DNA of 64,000 nucleotides from Tildeniella torsiva UHER 1998/13D (GTDB lineage Bacteria > Cyanobacteriota > Cyanobacteriia > Phormidesmidales > Phormidesmidaceae). Position 1 is the first letter of the stretch. Each line of letters begins with the position of its first letter. Shown here in pieces: positions 8,582 to 17,890 of this stretch. A program made the position numbers and the translations under genes. The stretch covers positions 62,001 through 126,000 of the forward strand of contig JAHHIH010000006.1 of NCBI GenBank assembly GCA_019358835.1, read 5' to 3'. A model generated the notes under the pieces. That model was not told the origin of the DNA. It did no database searches and worked only from the letters and a program-made list of their open reading frames with translations.

Positions 8582-9826
8582 ATGTCTGCTATTGCCTACA
8601 TCGTCAAACGCTACCCGCGCTATTCGGAGACCTTTATCGTCAACGAAATTCTGGCCCATGAGGCAGCGGGTGCGGAAATTCACATTTTTGCCCTGAGGCC
8701 GCCGTCGGATACTCACTTTCAAGACAAAATCGCTCGGGTGCGAGCCCCAATTACCTATCTGCAAAAGCCCGATCGCGGTCGCCGCAATCCGTCGATTGAT
8801 ACGCTCAACCCCAACGCAGCCAACTACTTCTGGTCAGAGCTAAGGGAAGCCGCCAAAATATTCCCTGACCTGTGGCCTAAGCTGGGCTACGCCGCCGAGG
8901 AGCGCTCTAGTGTGGTGTACCAGGCGGCGTGGCTGGCCCAGGAGATTCGCCTGCGGGGCATTGGCCACCTGCACGCCCACTTTGGCAGCGTCGCCACCAG
9001 CGTGGCTCGGCTGGCGGCCCACTTTGCTGAGGTGCCCTACAGCTTTACCGCCCACGCTAAGGATATTTTTCACGAGTCGGTAGACCCTGACGATCTGCGC
9101 CGCAAGCTGCGAGATGCCGCGTCGGTGGTGACGGTGAGCGACTATAACGTCGCCTATCTGCGCCAGCACTTTGGGGCCGATGCGGGCCGAGTACGACGCA
9201 TCTATAACGGTATGGATTTGGCGGAACTGCACTACCAGTCTCCGGCGGTGCGATCGCCCACCATTCTCTCGGTCTGCCGTTTGGTAGAAAAGAAAGGCCT
9301 GACCCACCTGATCGATTCCTGCGCTCTGCTGCGCCAGTGGGGCGTTGAGTTTAGCTGCCAAATTGTGGGCACCGGGCCGCTGGAGGGATCCCTGCGATCG
9401 CAGATTCAAGCCCTGCACCTCGACGACTGGGTGGACATTCTCGGCCCTCGCCCTCAGCAGGAAGTCTTTAGCCTCATGCAGCAGGCGTCCGTATTCGCCG
9501 CGCCCTACGTGATCGGCAGCGACGGCAACCGCGATGGGCTGCCCACTGCGCTGCTGGAGGCCATGGCCCTGGGCACTCCCTGCGTCGCGACCGATGTCAC
9601 CGGCATTCCTGAAATTATTCGTAATGGCAACACGGGGCTGCTGGTAGGCCAGGGCGATAGCGAAGGTCTGGCGGCGGCGCTGCGGCGACTGTTGACGGAG
9701 GCCACGCTGCGGGACTCGTTGGCAGCTAAGGCGCGATCGCTAATTGAAGCCGAATTTGACATTGCCCGCAACGCCGCCGAGCTGCGATCGCACTTTCAGC
9801 CGACTCCCCAACTTCAGGAGGTGTGA
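8582..9826 (+). CDS. GT4-family glycosyltransferase (WcaL/colanic-acid type)
   Basis: Retaining GT-B enzyme that transfers a sugar from a nucleotide donor, probably at the cytoplasmic membrane face. 414 residues. Visible signs: AYIVKRYPRYSETFIVNEIL at residues 4-23, LHAHFGSVATSVARLAA near 133, the donor-domain opening ILSVCRLVEKKGL near 225, and the GT4 E-x7-E block as DGLPTALLEAMALGTPCVAT near 318-337. The N-terminal SETFI pattern is typical of exopolysaccharide transferases. It begins 74 bases after the first transferase and ends four bases before the next, so all belong to one transcript. Confidence 0.88.
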   Translation: MSAIAYIVKRYPRYSETFIVNEILAHEAAGAEIHIFALRPPSDTHFQDKIARVRAPITYLQKPDRGRRNPSIDTLNPNAANYFWSELREAAKIFPDLWPKLGYAAEERSSVVYQAAWLAQEIRLRGIGHLHAHFGSVATSVARLAAHFAEVPYSFTAHAKDIFHESVDPDDLRRKLRDAASVVTVSDYNVAYLRQHFGADAGRVRRIYNGMDLAELHYQSPAVRSPTILSVCRLVEKKGLTHLIDSCALLRQWGVEFSCQIVGTGPLEGSLRSQIQALHLDDWVDILGPRPQQEVFSLMQQASVFAAPYVIGSDGNRDGLPTALLEAMALGTPCVATDVTGIPEIIRNGNTGLLVGQGDSEGLAAALRRLLTEATLRDSLAAKARSLIEAEFDIARNAAELRSHFQPTPQLQEV

Positions 9827-9829
9827 CCT

Positions 9830-11008
9830 ATGCGGATTGCCTACATCTGCGCCGATCCCGGCATTCCGGTGTTTGGCCAAAAGGGCTGCTCCATCCATGT
9901 GCAGGAGGTGATTCGCGCTCTGCGTCGCCAGGGCGCAGCGGTGGAGCTGTTTGCAGTTCGAACGGGTGGCCTGCCCCCGGCTGACCTGGCCGAGGTTCCC
10001 CTGCACCCGCTGCCGCCCGTGCCCAAGGGTGACCTGGCCCAGCGAGAACAGGCGGCGATCGCCCTCAACCCCATTCTGCGGGCCGAGCTAGAGCGCACTG
10101 GCCCCTTTGACCTAATTTACGAACGCTATTCGCTCTGGAGCTACAGCGCCCTGGAGCTGGCCCAGGCTACTGACACCCCTGCCCTGCTGGAGGTCAACGC
10201 GCCGCTGATTAATGAGCAGATCCAGCACCGGGGGCTGGTACATCGAGACATGGCAGAACAGATTGCCCACCGTGCTTTCCACGCCGCCAGCGGGCTGATC
10301 GCCGTCTCGGCAGAAATTAAGGATTACCTGGCGGGTTGGGGCGTTGGCGATCGCGTTACCGTCATCTCCAACGGGGTTAACCACTATCGCTTTACCCAGG
10401 CGCAGTTGGGGGGGCGATCGCACAATGCGTTTACCGTCGGGTTCGTGGGCTCGCTGAAGCCCTGGCACGGTCTGGCTCACCTGGTCAACGCCTTCGATCA
10501 CCTGCACCAGCGGGTACCCCAGGCCCGCCTGCTGATCGTCGGCGATGGGCCTGAGCGGGCTTCCCTAGAGGCGGAGCTAGCTGAGCGACAGCTGACCTCA
10601 GCTACCTGCCTGACCGGGGCGGTGTCCCCCGAGCAAATTCCCGCCCTGCTAACCCAAATGGATGTGGCCGTCGCCCCCTACCCCGCCAGCACCGACTTTT
10701 ATTTCTCCCCCCTCAAGGTGGTGGAATATATGGCGGCGGGGCTGCCGGTGGTGGTCAGCGACATTGGCCAGCTGCGGCATCTGGTGGTGGATAACGTCAC
10801 CGGGCTGCTCCGTCCCCCTGGGGATGACATGGCGCTGGCGCTGGCCCTAGAAGATCTGTGGAGTTCACCCAGTCGGCGACGCACCCTGGGGCGGGCGGCG
10901 CGGCAGCACATTCTGGCCCACCACACCTGGGATGCGGTGGCTGAGAAAATTCTGGCGATCGCCCACCCCCAACCCGTAGGGTGCTTTAGCGCAGCAATGC
11001 ACCACTGA
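9830..11008 (+). CDS. GT4-family glycosyltransferase with repeat-derived C-terminus
   Basis: Second GT4 enzyme, 392 residues, starting just after the previous stop. N-terminal domain: GQKGCSIHVQEVIRAL at about 17-32, the classic acceptor-side loop. Donor domain: TVGFVGSLKPWHGL near 204 and PLKVVEYMAAGLPVVVSD near 296-313, with the E-x7-E pair partly replaced, because the first Glu position reads FYFSPLK. The last residues (VGCFSAAMHH) come from a short palindromic repeat at 10976-11005, so the original end was probably near residue 381. The acceptor sugar is unknown. Confidence 0.85.
   Translation: MRIAYICADPGIPVFGQKGCSIHVQEVIRALRRQGAAVELFAVRTGGLPPADLAEVPLHPLPPVPKGDLAQREQAAIALNPILRAELERTGPFDLIYERYSLWSYSALELAQATDTPALLEVNAPLINEQIQHRGLVHRDMAEQIAHRAFHAASGLIAVSAEIKDYLAGWGVGDRVTVISNGVNHYRFTQAQLGGRSHNAFTVGFVGSLKPWHGLAHLVNAFDHLHQRVPQARLLIVGDGPERASLEAELAERQLTSATCLTGAVSPEQIPALLTQMDVAVAPYPASTDFYFSPLKVVEYMAAGLPVVVSDIGQLRHLVVDNVTGLLRPPGDDMALALALEDLWSSPSRRRTLGRAARQHILAHHTWDAVAEKILAIAHPQPVGCFSAAMHH
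10976..11005. repeat. Short GTAGGGTGC...GCACCAC palindromic repeat inside a gene end
   Basis: gtagggtgctttagcgcagcaatgcaccac: ggtgc at the left pairs with gcacc at the right. It shares its core with the repeat pair at 24247-24456. It overlaps the last codons of the GT4 gene, and the stop TGA at 11006 follows directly, so the repeat has extended or replaced the natural C-terminus. Confidence 0.6.
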
Positions 11009-11076
11009 TCTGCTGGAAAACCAAACCTACCGCTGGGCTCCGCGATCGGTTTAAATCTCTGTTTTGCAACGGGCCT

Positions 11077-12960
11077 GTGAGCAGCATTAAACTCGGCGAT
11101 TTCATCAATTTCCCCTCACTCCCCACCCCCGCTATGGATCGCTCTTCCTCCCTCACCCAAGCTGTTCCTGGTCTTTGGCAATTTGGCCAATATTTTTGGC
11201 CGCTAATTCGGCCCCAGTGGCCGCTGCTGACGGTCTCTGGGCTGGCCCTGCTGGCCGACGTGGGGCTGCGGGTGCTTGAGCCCTGGCCGATGAAGGTAAT
11301 TTTTGACTACGTGCTGGTGCCTGCCCGGAGCGACAATGCGACACCGCTAACGGAATGGGATCCGGCTTTGCTGCTGGTACTGGCGGTGGTGGCGATCGTG
11401 GTTCTGACTGGTCTACGTGCCTTGGCGACCTATTGGAATACGGTGAGTTTGGCGATCGCCAGCAGTCGAGTCATGACCCAGGTGCGCAACCAGCTCTATC
11501 GCCATCTCCAGCGCCTCTCCCTGGGCTACCACAGCCAGGCCCGCAGTGGCGATTTGATTGTGCGGGTCAGTGGCGACGCCAGCCGCATGCAGGAGGTGCT
11601 GATTACTGCTGCCCTGCCCCTGGTGTCGAGCCTGCTGACCCTAGTGGGCATGGTGGTGGTGATGGTGTGGCTCGACTGGCGGCTGGCGCTGCTCTCAACG
11701 GTGACCTTTCCGCTGTTTTGGCTGGCCGCGACCCGGTTTAGCAAACGCATTCGCACCGCCTCGCTCCAGCAGCGCAAGCAGGAGGGGGCAGTGGCAGCTA
11801 CGGCGGCGGAGTCCCTAGCGGCGATTAAGCTAGTGCAGGCGCTGTCACTGGAGAATGCTTTCGCCGCTGTCTTTGCCGAACAAAACCAGCGCAGCCTGAA
11901 CGACGTGGTTGAAACCAAACGCCTCGCTGCCCACCTGGAGCGCACCGTCGATGTGGTGATTGCCCTGGGCACTGCCCTGGTGCTGTGGTTTGGGGCCAGG
12001 CTGGTGATTCAAGACGCCTTGTCGCCGGGAGATGTGCTGGTGTTTTTGAGCTACCTCAAGAATGCCTTTAAGCCGGTGCAAAACTTTGCCAAATACACCG
12101 GGCGACTGGCCAAGGCCGCCGCCTCGGGGGAGCGCATTTTGAATGTGATGGAAACCGAGCCGGAGGTGCGCGATCGCCCCCACGCCTTCCCCGCACCCAT
12201 CTTCGGCGGTGCCGTGCGCCTGGAGGATCTCTGGTTTGCCTACGAACCCGGACAGCCCGTGCTGAAGGGGCTTAATCTTTCCGTCCAGCCGGGGCAGCAG
12301 GTTGCCGTCGTCGGCCCCTCCGGCAGCGGCAAGTCTACCCTGATGAGCCTGCTGCTGCGCCTCTACGACCCCACCGCCGGGCGGGTGCTGATCGACGGCC
12401 ACGACCTACGCGACTACACCCTCGACAGCCTGCGACCCCAGATCAGCGTAGTGCTACAAGAGAGCCTGCTGTTTGCCGCCACCATTCGCGAAAACATCGC
12501 CTACGGTGTGGCGGGGGGCAGCCAGGGCGAAATTGAAGCCGCCGCCCGCCTGGCCAACGCCCACGACTTCATCGCCGCCCTGCCCCAAGGCTACGACACC
12601 CCCGTGGGCGAGCGGGGAGCGACCCTGTCGGGAGGGCAGCGGCAGCGAATTGCGATCGCCCGCGCCGCCCTGCGTCCCTCGCCGATTCTGATTCTGGATG
12701 AACCCACCACCGGCCTTGACAGCGCCAACGAACAGGCCGTAGTCGCCGCCCTTAGACGGCTGGCCCAGGGACGCACCACCTTTCTAATTACCCACGATCT
12801 CTCCCTTGCTACCCAAGCCGATCGGGTGATTTATCTAGAGCAGGGTCGTATGGTCGAACAGGGCAGCCACAGCGAACTCTTGGCCCAAAACGGCCCCTAC
12901 GCCACCCTGTTTCGCATGCAGGCGGCCCTGCGGGATGAGTCTTCTATGGTGTCAACTTAG
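11077..12960 (+). CDS. ABC transporter half-molecule (fused membrane and ATPase domains)
   Basis: Exporter-type ABC protein of 627 residues, likely acting as a homodimer. Six hydrophobic helices occupy about residues 45-350. The ATPase domain follows with Walker [10 protein letters not shown] (about 412-420), signature LSGGQRQR, Walker [13 protein letters not shown] and the switch histidine in LITHDLS. The family includes MsbA-like lipid flippases and glycan exporters. Set behind three glycosyltransferases, it probably moves their lipid-linked or oligosaccharide product across the membrane. The GTG at 11077 is used; the ATG at 11134 is a good alternative. The gap to the next gene is 15 bases. 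Confidence 0.92.
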   Translation: MSSIKLGDFINFPSLPTPAMDRSSSLTQAVPGLWQFGQYFWPLIRPQWPLLTVSGLALLADVGLRVLEPWPMKVIFDYVLVPARSDNATPLTEWDPALLLVLAVVAIVVLTGLRALATYWNTVSLAIASSRVMTQVRNQLYRHLQRLSLGYHSQARSGDLIVRVSGDASRMQEVLITAALPLVSSLLTLVGMVVVMVWLDWRLALLSTVTFPLFWLAATRFSKRIRTASLQQRKQEGAVAATAAESLAAIKLVQALSLENAFAAVFAEQNQRSLNDVVETKRLAAHLERTVDVVIALGTALVLWFGARLVIQDALSPGDVLVFLSYLKNAFKPVQNFAKYTGRLAKAAASGERILNVMETEPEVRDRPHAFPAPIFGGAVRLEDLWFAYEPGQPVLKGLNLSVQPGQQVAVVGPSGSGKSTLMSLLLRLYDPTAGRVLIDGHDLRDYTLDSLRPQISVVLQESLLFAATIRENIAYGVAGGSQGEIEAAARLANAHDFIAALPQGYDTPVGERGATLSGGQRQRIAIARAALRPSPILILDEPTTGLDSANEQAVVAALRRLAQGRTTFLITHDLSLATQADRVIYLEQGRMVEQGSHSELLAQNGPYATLFRMQAALRDESSMVST

Positions 12961-12975
12961 GGCATTGTTCAACCC

Positions 12976-13980
12976 ATGCTTGATCCCAAAATCCCATTTT
13001 TAGAAGAAGCCCTAGACCCAGCGCTAGCTCAAACTCAGCTTCAGAGCGCTATCCCTGGCTTGACCCAGATTACAACAGCGAACTTGGTGCGCCACAAGCC
13101 GGGCCGTCGCGCCCTAGTGGAATATCGCATCGAAACCGTCGCTGGCCCCCTCACTCTGCTGGGCAAGATTCGTGCCAAGGGCACTGACGTTGCCAGCTAC
13201 CAGATTCAGCAAGCCCTGTGGCACAACGGCTGGTCTGCCGACAGCGCCGACAGATTCTCTATTCCCGAACCCCTGGTGCTGGTGCCCGACTGGCACATGA
13301 CCCTCCAGCGCAAGGTGCCCGGCATTCCCGCCACCCAACTGCTGCCAACCGAGCAGGGAATCCCGCTGGGCCAGCGCATTGCCGCCCTGGCCTACAAACT
13401 CCACCGCACCTCCGTACCCACCGCTAAAACCCACTCCCTCCCCGACGAGCTAGCCATCCTTCGCGATCGCCTACCCCAAGTCACCGAGCAACATCCCCAC
13501 TGGACTACCCGCATTGAGAATGTTCTAAATGCCTGCGATCGCCTCGCCACCCAATTCCCCCCTCCACCCCCTCCCACCGGCATCCACCGCGACTTCTACG
13601 CCGACCAAATCCTCATCGACGCTAGCAACCCAGGAGAAGAGCGCCTCTGGCTAGTCGATCTCGACCTCTACTGCCTGGGATCGCCAGCGGTGGATATTGG
13701 CAACTTCATCGCCCACATCACCGAGCAAAGCCTGCGAGAGCTGGGGAACGCGGCGGCATTGCGCGATCGCGAAGTCGCCCTCCGAGAAACCTACCTCAGC
13801 CAAAAGTTTGACCCTCCCTGGGGCGCAACGGCGACCACCGCCCGAGAAATCGATCTCTACACCGTGCTGACCCTGGTGCGGCATATTCACATCAGCACCC
13901 GCATTCCTAGCCGCCGCCCCTACACCGAGGCGCTGCTGAGCCTGAGCGAAACTCGCTTGGCCAACATGCTAGAACAATAG
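12976..13980 (+). CDS. Aminoglycoside-phosphotransferase-like (APH) small-molecule kinase
   Basis: 334 residues with the APH/choline-kinase fold. The catalytic loop reads IHRDFYADQIL near residues 198-208: catalytic Asp present, but the usual metal-binding Asn seven residues after the His is Gln. The metal Asp of the DFG-equivalent is in LVDLDLYCLGSPAVDIGNF near 219-237. Such kinases phosphorylate sugars, choline-like groups or antibiotics. As the last gene of a glycosyltransferase/ABC cluster, it more likely acts on a sugar or precursor than in drug resistance. The substrate cannot be read from the sequence. Confidence 0.75.
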   Translation: MLDPKIPFLEEALDPALAQTQLQSAIPGLTQITTANLVRHKPGRRALVEYRIETVAGPLTLLGKIRAKGTDVASYQIQQALWHNGWSADSADRFSIPEPLVLVPDWHMTLQRKVPGIPATQLLPTEQGIPLGQRIAALAYKLHRTSVPTAKTHSLPDELAILRDRLPQVTEQHPHWTTRIENVLNACDRLATQFPPPPPPTGIHRDFYADQILIDASNPGEERLWLVDLDLYCLGSPAVDIGNFIAHITEQSLRELGNAAALRDREVALRETYLSQKFDPPWGATATTAREIDLYTVLTLVRHIHISTRIPSRRPYTEALLSLSETRLANMLEQ

Positions 13981-14220
13981 GGATATGAAGCCCCACCTTG
14001 GGCATTCCAACCCATGGCCCGCCTTGGGGAGCAGGAACCTTTGCCGCGCTGAATCCTTCACCAGTTAGATAGTGGCCTACTATCCTCAGCTAGCCTCGGA
14101 TGTAGCCATCCATTGATTAGGGGGGCTTGAGTTCGTAATGTCGAGCGACAACCAACCTTGAAACCTTCCGTCTTGCCAAAACTTCCCCCCACGCCCCACG
14201 CCTCTAGCGGCTGGCGGCGG

Positions 14221-15630
14221 ATGTTGGGAGAAGCCCGAACCCGCATTTTGCTGTGGTACCTGCTGCTGATGGCGATTTCGAGCGTGGCCTCGGTGCTGGC
14301 GGTGCGGCAGATTTTGATAGCGCGGGTAGAAGAGCGGGTTGAGCAGTCGCTTTACCAGGAGGTTGGGGAGTTTCGGCAGTTGCGCAACGGCAGAAACCCA
14401 GAAACCGGGCAGCCCTTTGGCGATGACATAGAGGCGATTTTTGACGTGTTTCTGTCGCGCAACGTGCCAGAAGACAATGAGTACCTGCTGGCCATTGTCG
14501 ATGGCAGGTTTTATAAGGCCAGTTCGCTGGCGCTGCCGGTGGCCCTGCGCCCCGATAGCCCCCTGATGCAGCAGTGGGAATCCCTAGCTCTGCCGGAGCA
14601 AGACAGCGAAACCACCATCTCGGGCACGATACATTACCTGGCCGAGCCCATTGCGGCGGCGGGGCAGGTGAGGGGCGTGTTTGTGGTCGTGCATCTGATC
14701 AGCCGCGATCGCGCCGAGGTAACCGAGTCGGTGCTGATTATTACCCAGGTGTCGCTGGTGGTGCTGGCGATCGCCTCGGCGTTGGCCTGGTTGGCGGCGG
14801 GTAAGGTGCTGGCCCCCCTGCGGCTGCTCAGCCAAACGGCCCGCTCCATCACCGAGTCAAACCTGACCGAGCGCATTCCCCTCGACGGGTCGGCGGGCGA
14901 CATCGCCGAACTCACCCGCACCTTCAACGACATGCTCGATCGCATTGAGGCCACCTTCAACAGTCAGCGGCAGCTGCTCAACGACGTGGGCCACGAGCTA
15001 CGCACCCCAATCACCATCATTCGCGGCCACCTTGAGCTGATGGGCACCACCCCCCAAGAGCAGCAAGAAACCCTCGACATTGTGATTGACGAACTCGATC
15101 GCATGAGCCGCTTCATCGATGAACTGATGCTCTTGGCCAAGGCCGAGCGGCCCGACTTTTTGTTTCCCGAACCGATTGATCTGACGGCGTTTACTGAAGA
15201 GCTGTACGCCAAAATTACCGCCCTGGGCGATCGCCGCTGGCAGTTAGAGGCCGTGGGCGATGGGCAGATCGTGGGCGATCGCCAGCGCCTCACCGAGGCA
15301 ATCGTGAATCTGGCACAAAACGCCACCCAGCACACCCGCGTCGGTGACACCATTGCCCTGGGCTCAAGCCGACACCGCCACCAGGTACACCTTTGGGTGC
15401 GCGACAGCGGCGAAGGCATCGACCTGGCCGATCAAACCCGAATTTTTCAGCGCTTTGTGCGCGGCAAGAGTCGCTACACCCGCTCCGATGGCTCTGGTCT
15501 AGGGCTTGCGATTGTGCAGGCGATCGTGCAGGCCCACGGCGGCACCATTCAGCTCGCCAGTCAGCCCGAGCAGGGCGCTACCTTTACTCTGGTTTTGCCC
15601 CTCAAACCGATTCCGGAGAGCCATCTATGA
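14221..15630 (+). CDS. Membrane sensor histidine kinase
   Basis: Signal-sensing kinase of a two-component pair. TM1 lies at about residues 8-30, a sensory region of about 140 residues faces the periplasm, and TM2 is around 170-195. These are followed by HAMP, the HisKA box NDVGHELRTPITIIRGH with the phospho-accepting His, and the ATPase with NLAQNATQHT (N box), DSGEGIDLAD (G1) and GSGLGLAIV (G2). The ATG at 14221 gives 469 residues. A TTG at 14158 would add 21 residues but has no ribosome site. It overlaps the response regulator by an ATGA junction. No signal is known. Confidence 0.92.
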   Translation: MLGEARTRILLWYLLLMAISSVASVLAVRQILIARVEERVEQSLYQEVGEFRQLRNGRNPETGQPFGDDIEAIFDVFLSRNVPEDNEYLLAIVDGRFYKASSLALPVALRPDSPLMQQWESLALPEQDSETTISGTIHYLAEPIAAAGQVRGVFVVVHLISRDRAEVTESVLIITQVSLVVLAIASALAWLAAGKVLAPLRLLSQTARSITESNLTERIPLDGSAGDIAELTRTFNDMLDRIEATFNSQRQLLNDVGHELRTPITIIRGHLELMGTTPQEQQETLDIVIDELDRMSRFIDELMLLAKAERPDFLFPEPIDLTAFTEELYAKITALGDRRWQLEAVGDGQIVGDRQRLTEAIVNLAQNATQHTRVGDTIALGSSRHRHQVHLWVRDSGEGIDLADQTRIFQRFVRGKSRYTRSDGSGLGLAIVQAIVQAHGGTIQLASQPEQGATFTLVLPLKPIPESHL

Positions 15631-16325
15631 GCCGCATTCTCATCGTTGAAGACGAGCCCCGCATCGTATCTTTTTTAGAAAAAGGGCTCCAGGCCAACGG
15701 CTTTATCACCACCCACGGCGCCGACGGCGAAACCGGCATTGCCCTGGCCCTCGACGGCGAATTTGACCTAATAATTCTCGATCTGGGTCTGCCCGATCGC
15801 GACGGTATGACGGTGCTAGAGGCGCTGCGCGGCCAGGGCTTTGCCAAACCAATTATTTTGCTCACCGCCCGCGACGACCTCTACGACAAAGTCACCGGGC
15901 TAGAGGCCGGGGCCGACGACTACGTCACCAAACCCTTCCGCTTTGAAGAACTGCTGGCCCGCATTCGCGCTCGGCTGCGATCGGCCCAAGCCCCCACCGA
16001 ATCTGCCAAAACCACCCTCACCGTCGGCCCTGTAGTCCTCGATTTAATGACTCGCCAGGTACAGGTGAGTGGGCAACCCATAGAGCTGTCGGCGCGCGAA
16101 TTTATTCTCACCGAAACCTTTATGCGCCACGCCGGGCAGGTACTCAGCCGCGAGCAGCTGCTCGATCTAGCCTGGGGCTACGACTACGACCCCGGCTCTA
16201 ACATTGTCGATGTGTATGTGGGCTATCTGCGCAAAAAGCTGGGCAGCAGCTCTATCGAAACCGTGCGAGGCATGGGCTACCGCATGGTGCTGCCGGATAC
16301 GGCGGCGATCGCGGCGGCCAGCTAG
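15627..16325 (+). CDS. OmpR/PhoB-type response regulator
   Basis: Transcription factor paired with the preceding kinase. The 232 residues begin with a receiver domain (RILIVEDEPRIVSFLEKGL; phospho-acceptor Asp in LIILDLGLPDRDGM at about 51; conserved Thr and Lys in LLTARD and VTKPF). A winged helix of the OmpR type follows (LSAREFILTETFMRH, then NIVDVYVGYLRKKLG and ETVRGMGYRM). The ATG at 15627 overlaps the kinase stop. An upstream in-frame extension is only the kinase gene read in another frame. Confidence 0.94.
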   Translation: MSRILIVEDEPRIVSFLEKGLQANGFITTHGADGETGIALALDGEFDLIILDLGLPDRDGMTVLEALRGQGFAKPIILLTARDDLYDKVTGLEAGADDYVTKPFRFEELLARIRARLRSAQAPTESAKTTLTVGPVVLDLMTRQVQVSGQPIELSAREFILTETFMRHAGQVLSREQLLDLAWGYDYDPGSNIVDVYVGYLRKKLGSSSIETVRGMGYRMVLPDTAAIAAAS

Positions 16326-16386
16326 GGCGTTAGCGTACAAAAGAACGAAGATACGAAGAGTGAAGAACGACGGTGGGCACTGCCGA

Positions 16387-16866
16387 CTAGGTTGGGGCTT
16401 CTCGCTCCAGCAGCAGCGTTACTAGGCCATCGTTGTGGATTTCGACCTGCATCATTGCGCCAAACTTGCCGGTTTCGACTCGCACCCCGCTTTCTCGCAG
16501 CAGAATCACAAAGTCGTTGTACAGCGTTTCAGCCTGGGCTGGCGGTGCTGCCCCATCAAAGGAAGGCCGCCGTCCCTTGCGGCAGTCGCCGTAGAGGGTG
16601 AACTGACTCACCACCAAAATTTCGCCCTGAATCTCTTGAACGGAGAGATCCCAGCGATGGCCCTCCTGGGCCGGTCTTTGACCATCGCTACCCGGTGACG
16701 GAAACAGCCGTAAAGCCAAGCATTTCTGCGCCATCCAGTTCAATTCGGCGGCGGTGTCGGTGGGGGCAATGCCCACCAGCAGGTTCAGCCCCCGCCCGAT
16801 TTCGCCGACAATTTCACCATCTACGGTAACGCTGGAAGCCGTCACCCGCTGCACTACGACTCGCAT
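16387..16866 (-). CDS. dtd: D-aminoacyl-tRNA deacylase
   Basis: Removes D-amino acids (and glycine mischarged on tRNA-Ala) from tRNA, a proofreading step of translation. 159 residues from [21 protein letters not shown]. The family motifs are present: the SQFTLYGD block ([21 protein letters not shown], about residues 78-98) and the [18 protein letters not shown] ending, whose NDGPVT is the known cross-subunit NxPVT site with Pro replaced by Leu (NDGLVT). The start overlaps the preceding HIT-like gene by 13 bases. Confidence 0.92.
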   Translation of the reverse strand: MRVVVQRVTASSVTVDGEIVGEIGRGLNLLVGIAPTDTAAELNWMAQKCLALRLFPSPGSDGQRPAQEGHRWDLSVQEIQGEILVVSQFTLYGDCRKGRRPSFDGAAPPAQAETLYNDFVILLRESGVRVETGKFGAMMQVEIHNDGLVTLLLEREAPT

Positions 16867-17360
16867 TCGACCGAAGCCTGTGGGGCAAATTTTTGCTGCC
16901 ACACGGTGCGAATGCGATCGGCGGCCTCAGCCATCTCTGCCTCGCTGGGGGGCTTGCCCAGGGTGCGAAACACCTGTAGCTCCAGCCCCTTAAGCCCCAG
17001 TTCTTCGGGGTGGTGACCGTCAGGATAGCGGGGTTGCAGCACAAAGTGAACGTGGTAAGGCGGCTGGTCAACCCAGAGGCTAACGTAGACCCGCTCGGCG
17101 GCCATGGCTAGCGCGATCGCCTCTGACATCTGCTGCAAAAACGGCCCCATCGAGGCCGACTCAGCCACCGACAGCTCCCACAGGTTTTCGCGGTGGGTGC
17201 GGGTTTTGACCACCACCGACCCCAGTCCGTAGGGGCCAACGCAGTGGTCAGCCACCCACCAGGGGTTCTCAGCAATGATGCCACCGGGCACCGACTGTGC
17301 GCCCGCCAAGATCTGGCAGGCGAGGCAGTCGATATGCAGTTGCGCTCCTTTGTCGGTCAT
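16854..17360 (-). CDS. HIT-like (histidine-triad superfamily) protein
   Basis: 168 residues. The segment [16 protein letters not shown] at about residues 119-134 resembles the HxHxH-type nucleotide-binding triad, although only two His (HVH) are kept, and the early CLACQIL gives a CxxC that could hold a metal, as in GalT/HIT relatives. Enzyme activity on a nucleotide is therefore possible but uncertain. The ATG at 17360 has an AGGAGG ribosome site. It lies between the Rieske protein and dtd on the same strand and probably shares their transcript. Confidence 0.6.
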   Translation of the reverse strand: MTDKGAQLHIDCLACQILAGAQSVPGGIIAENPWWVADHCVGPYGLGSVVVKTRTHRENLWELSVAESASMGPFLQQMSEAIALAMAAERVYVSLWVDQPPYHVHFVLQPRYPDGHHPEELGLKGLELQVFRTLGKPPSEAEMAEAADRIRTVWQQKFAPQASVECES

Positions 17361-17446
17361 AGCCTAAGCCTCCTGCTGACGGGGAACGAGGCAACGGAAA
17401 AAGAGGGGCAGGGTTTAAATTGTGGCTGAACCCTCACCCAAACGAC

Positions 17447-17875
17447 CTAAACCTTAACCAGTACCTGATCGCCTTCAACTTTGGCCTCAAAGGTCTCCAG
17501 AGGCTCCCGCGCTGGGCCAGAGTCAACGGTGCCGTCTGGGTTGAAGTTGCTGGCGTGACAAGGGCAAGCAAACAGGTTTTGATCGCCATTCCAGGCTACA
17601 GTACAGCCTGCGTGGGTGCAGACCGCACTCACAGCAATCAATGAATCTGGAGCGTTGGGGTCGCGGATGACCGCCACGTTTTTACCCTGCAACTTCTCAT
17701 TGGCTAGACTGCCCTGGGCATCGAGGTCAGCGACCGTACCCAGGGGAACAAACCCGCCATCGGCTCCCGCCCCGGCTTCAGAGGGTGAGTCAGACTGGCA
17801 GGCTGCGATCGCCACCGGCAGCGAGCTAGCCAGCAGCCCCAGCGCCAGCAGATTGTTAAACTCTCGACGCTTCAT
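17447..17875 (-). CDS. Rieske [2Fe-2S] protein with Tat-type lipoprotein signal
   Basis: Small Rieske iron-sulfur protein of 142 residues. The cluster ligands are clear: CTHAGC near residues 86-91 and CPCHASNF near 103-110, with the usual spacing of about 15. The N-terminus MKRREFNNLLALGLLASSLPVAIAAC has an RR motif followed by a hydrophobic stretch and a lipobox-like IAAC, so export by Tat and lipid anchoring are likely. It is not PetC, because the transmembrane anchor and the length differ. It sits 15 bases after the CobW gene. The redox partner is unknown. Confidence 0.85.
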   Translation of the reverse strand: MKRREFNNLLALGLLASSLPVAIAACQSDSPSEAGAGADGGFVPLGTVADLDAQGSLANEKLQGKNVAVIRDPNAPDSLIAVSAVCTHAGCTVAWNGDQNLFACPCHASNFNPDGTVDSGPAREPLETFEAKVEGDQVLVKV

Positions 17876-17890
17876 AGGCTGTATTTTCCT

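Noticed and set aside
15393-15626. N-terminal extension of the response regulator
   Set aside because: It lies inside the kinase gene, and the receiver domain starts precisely at the ATG at 15627.
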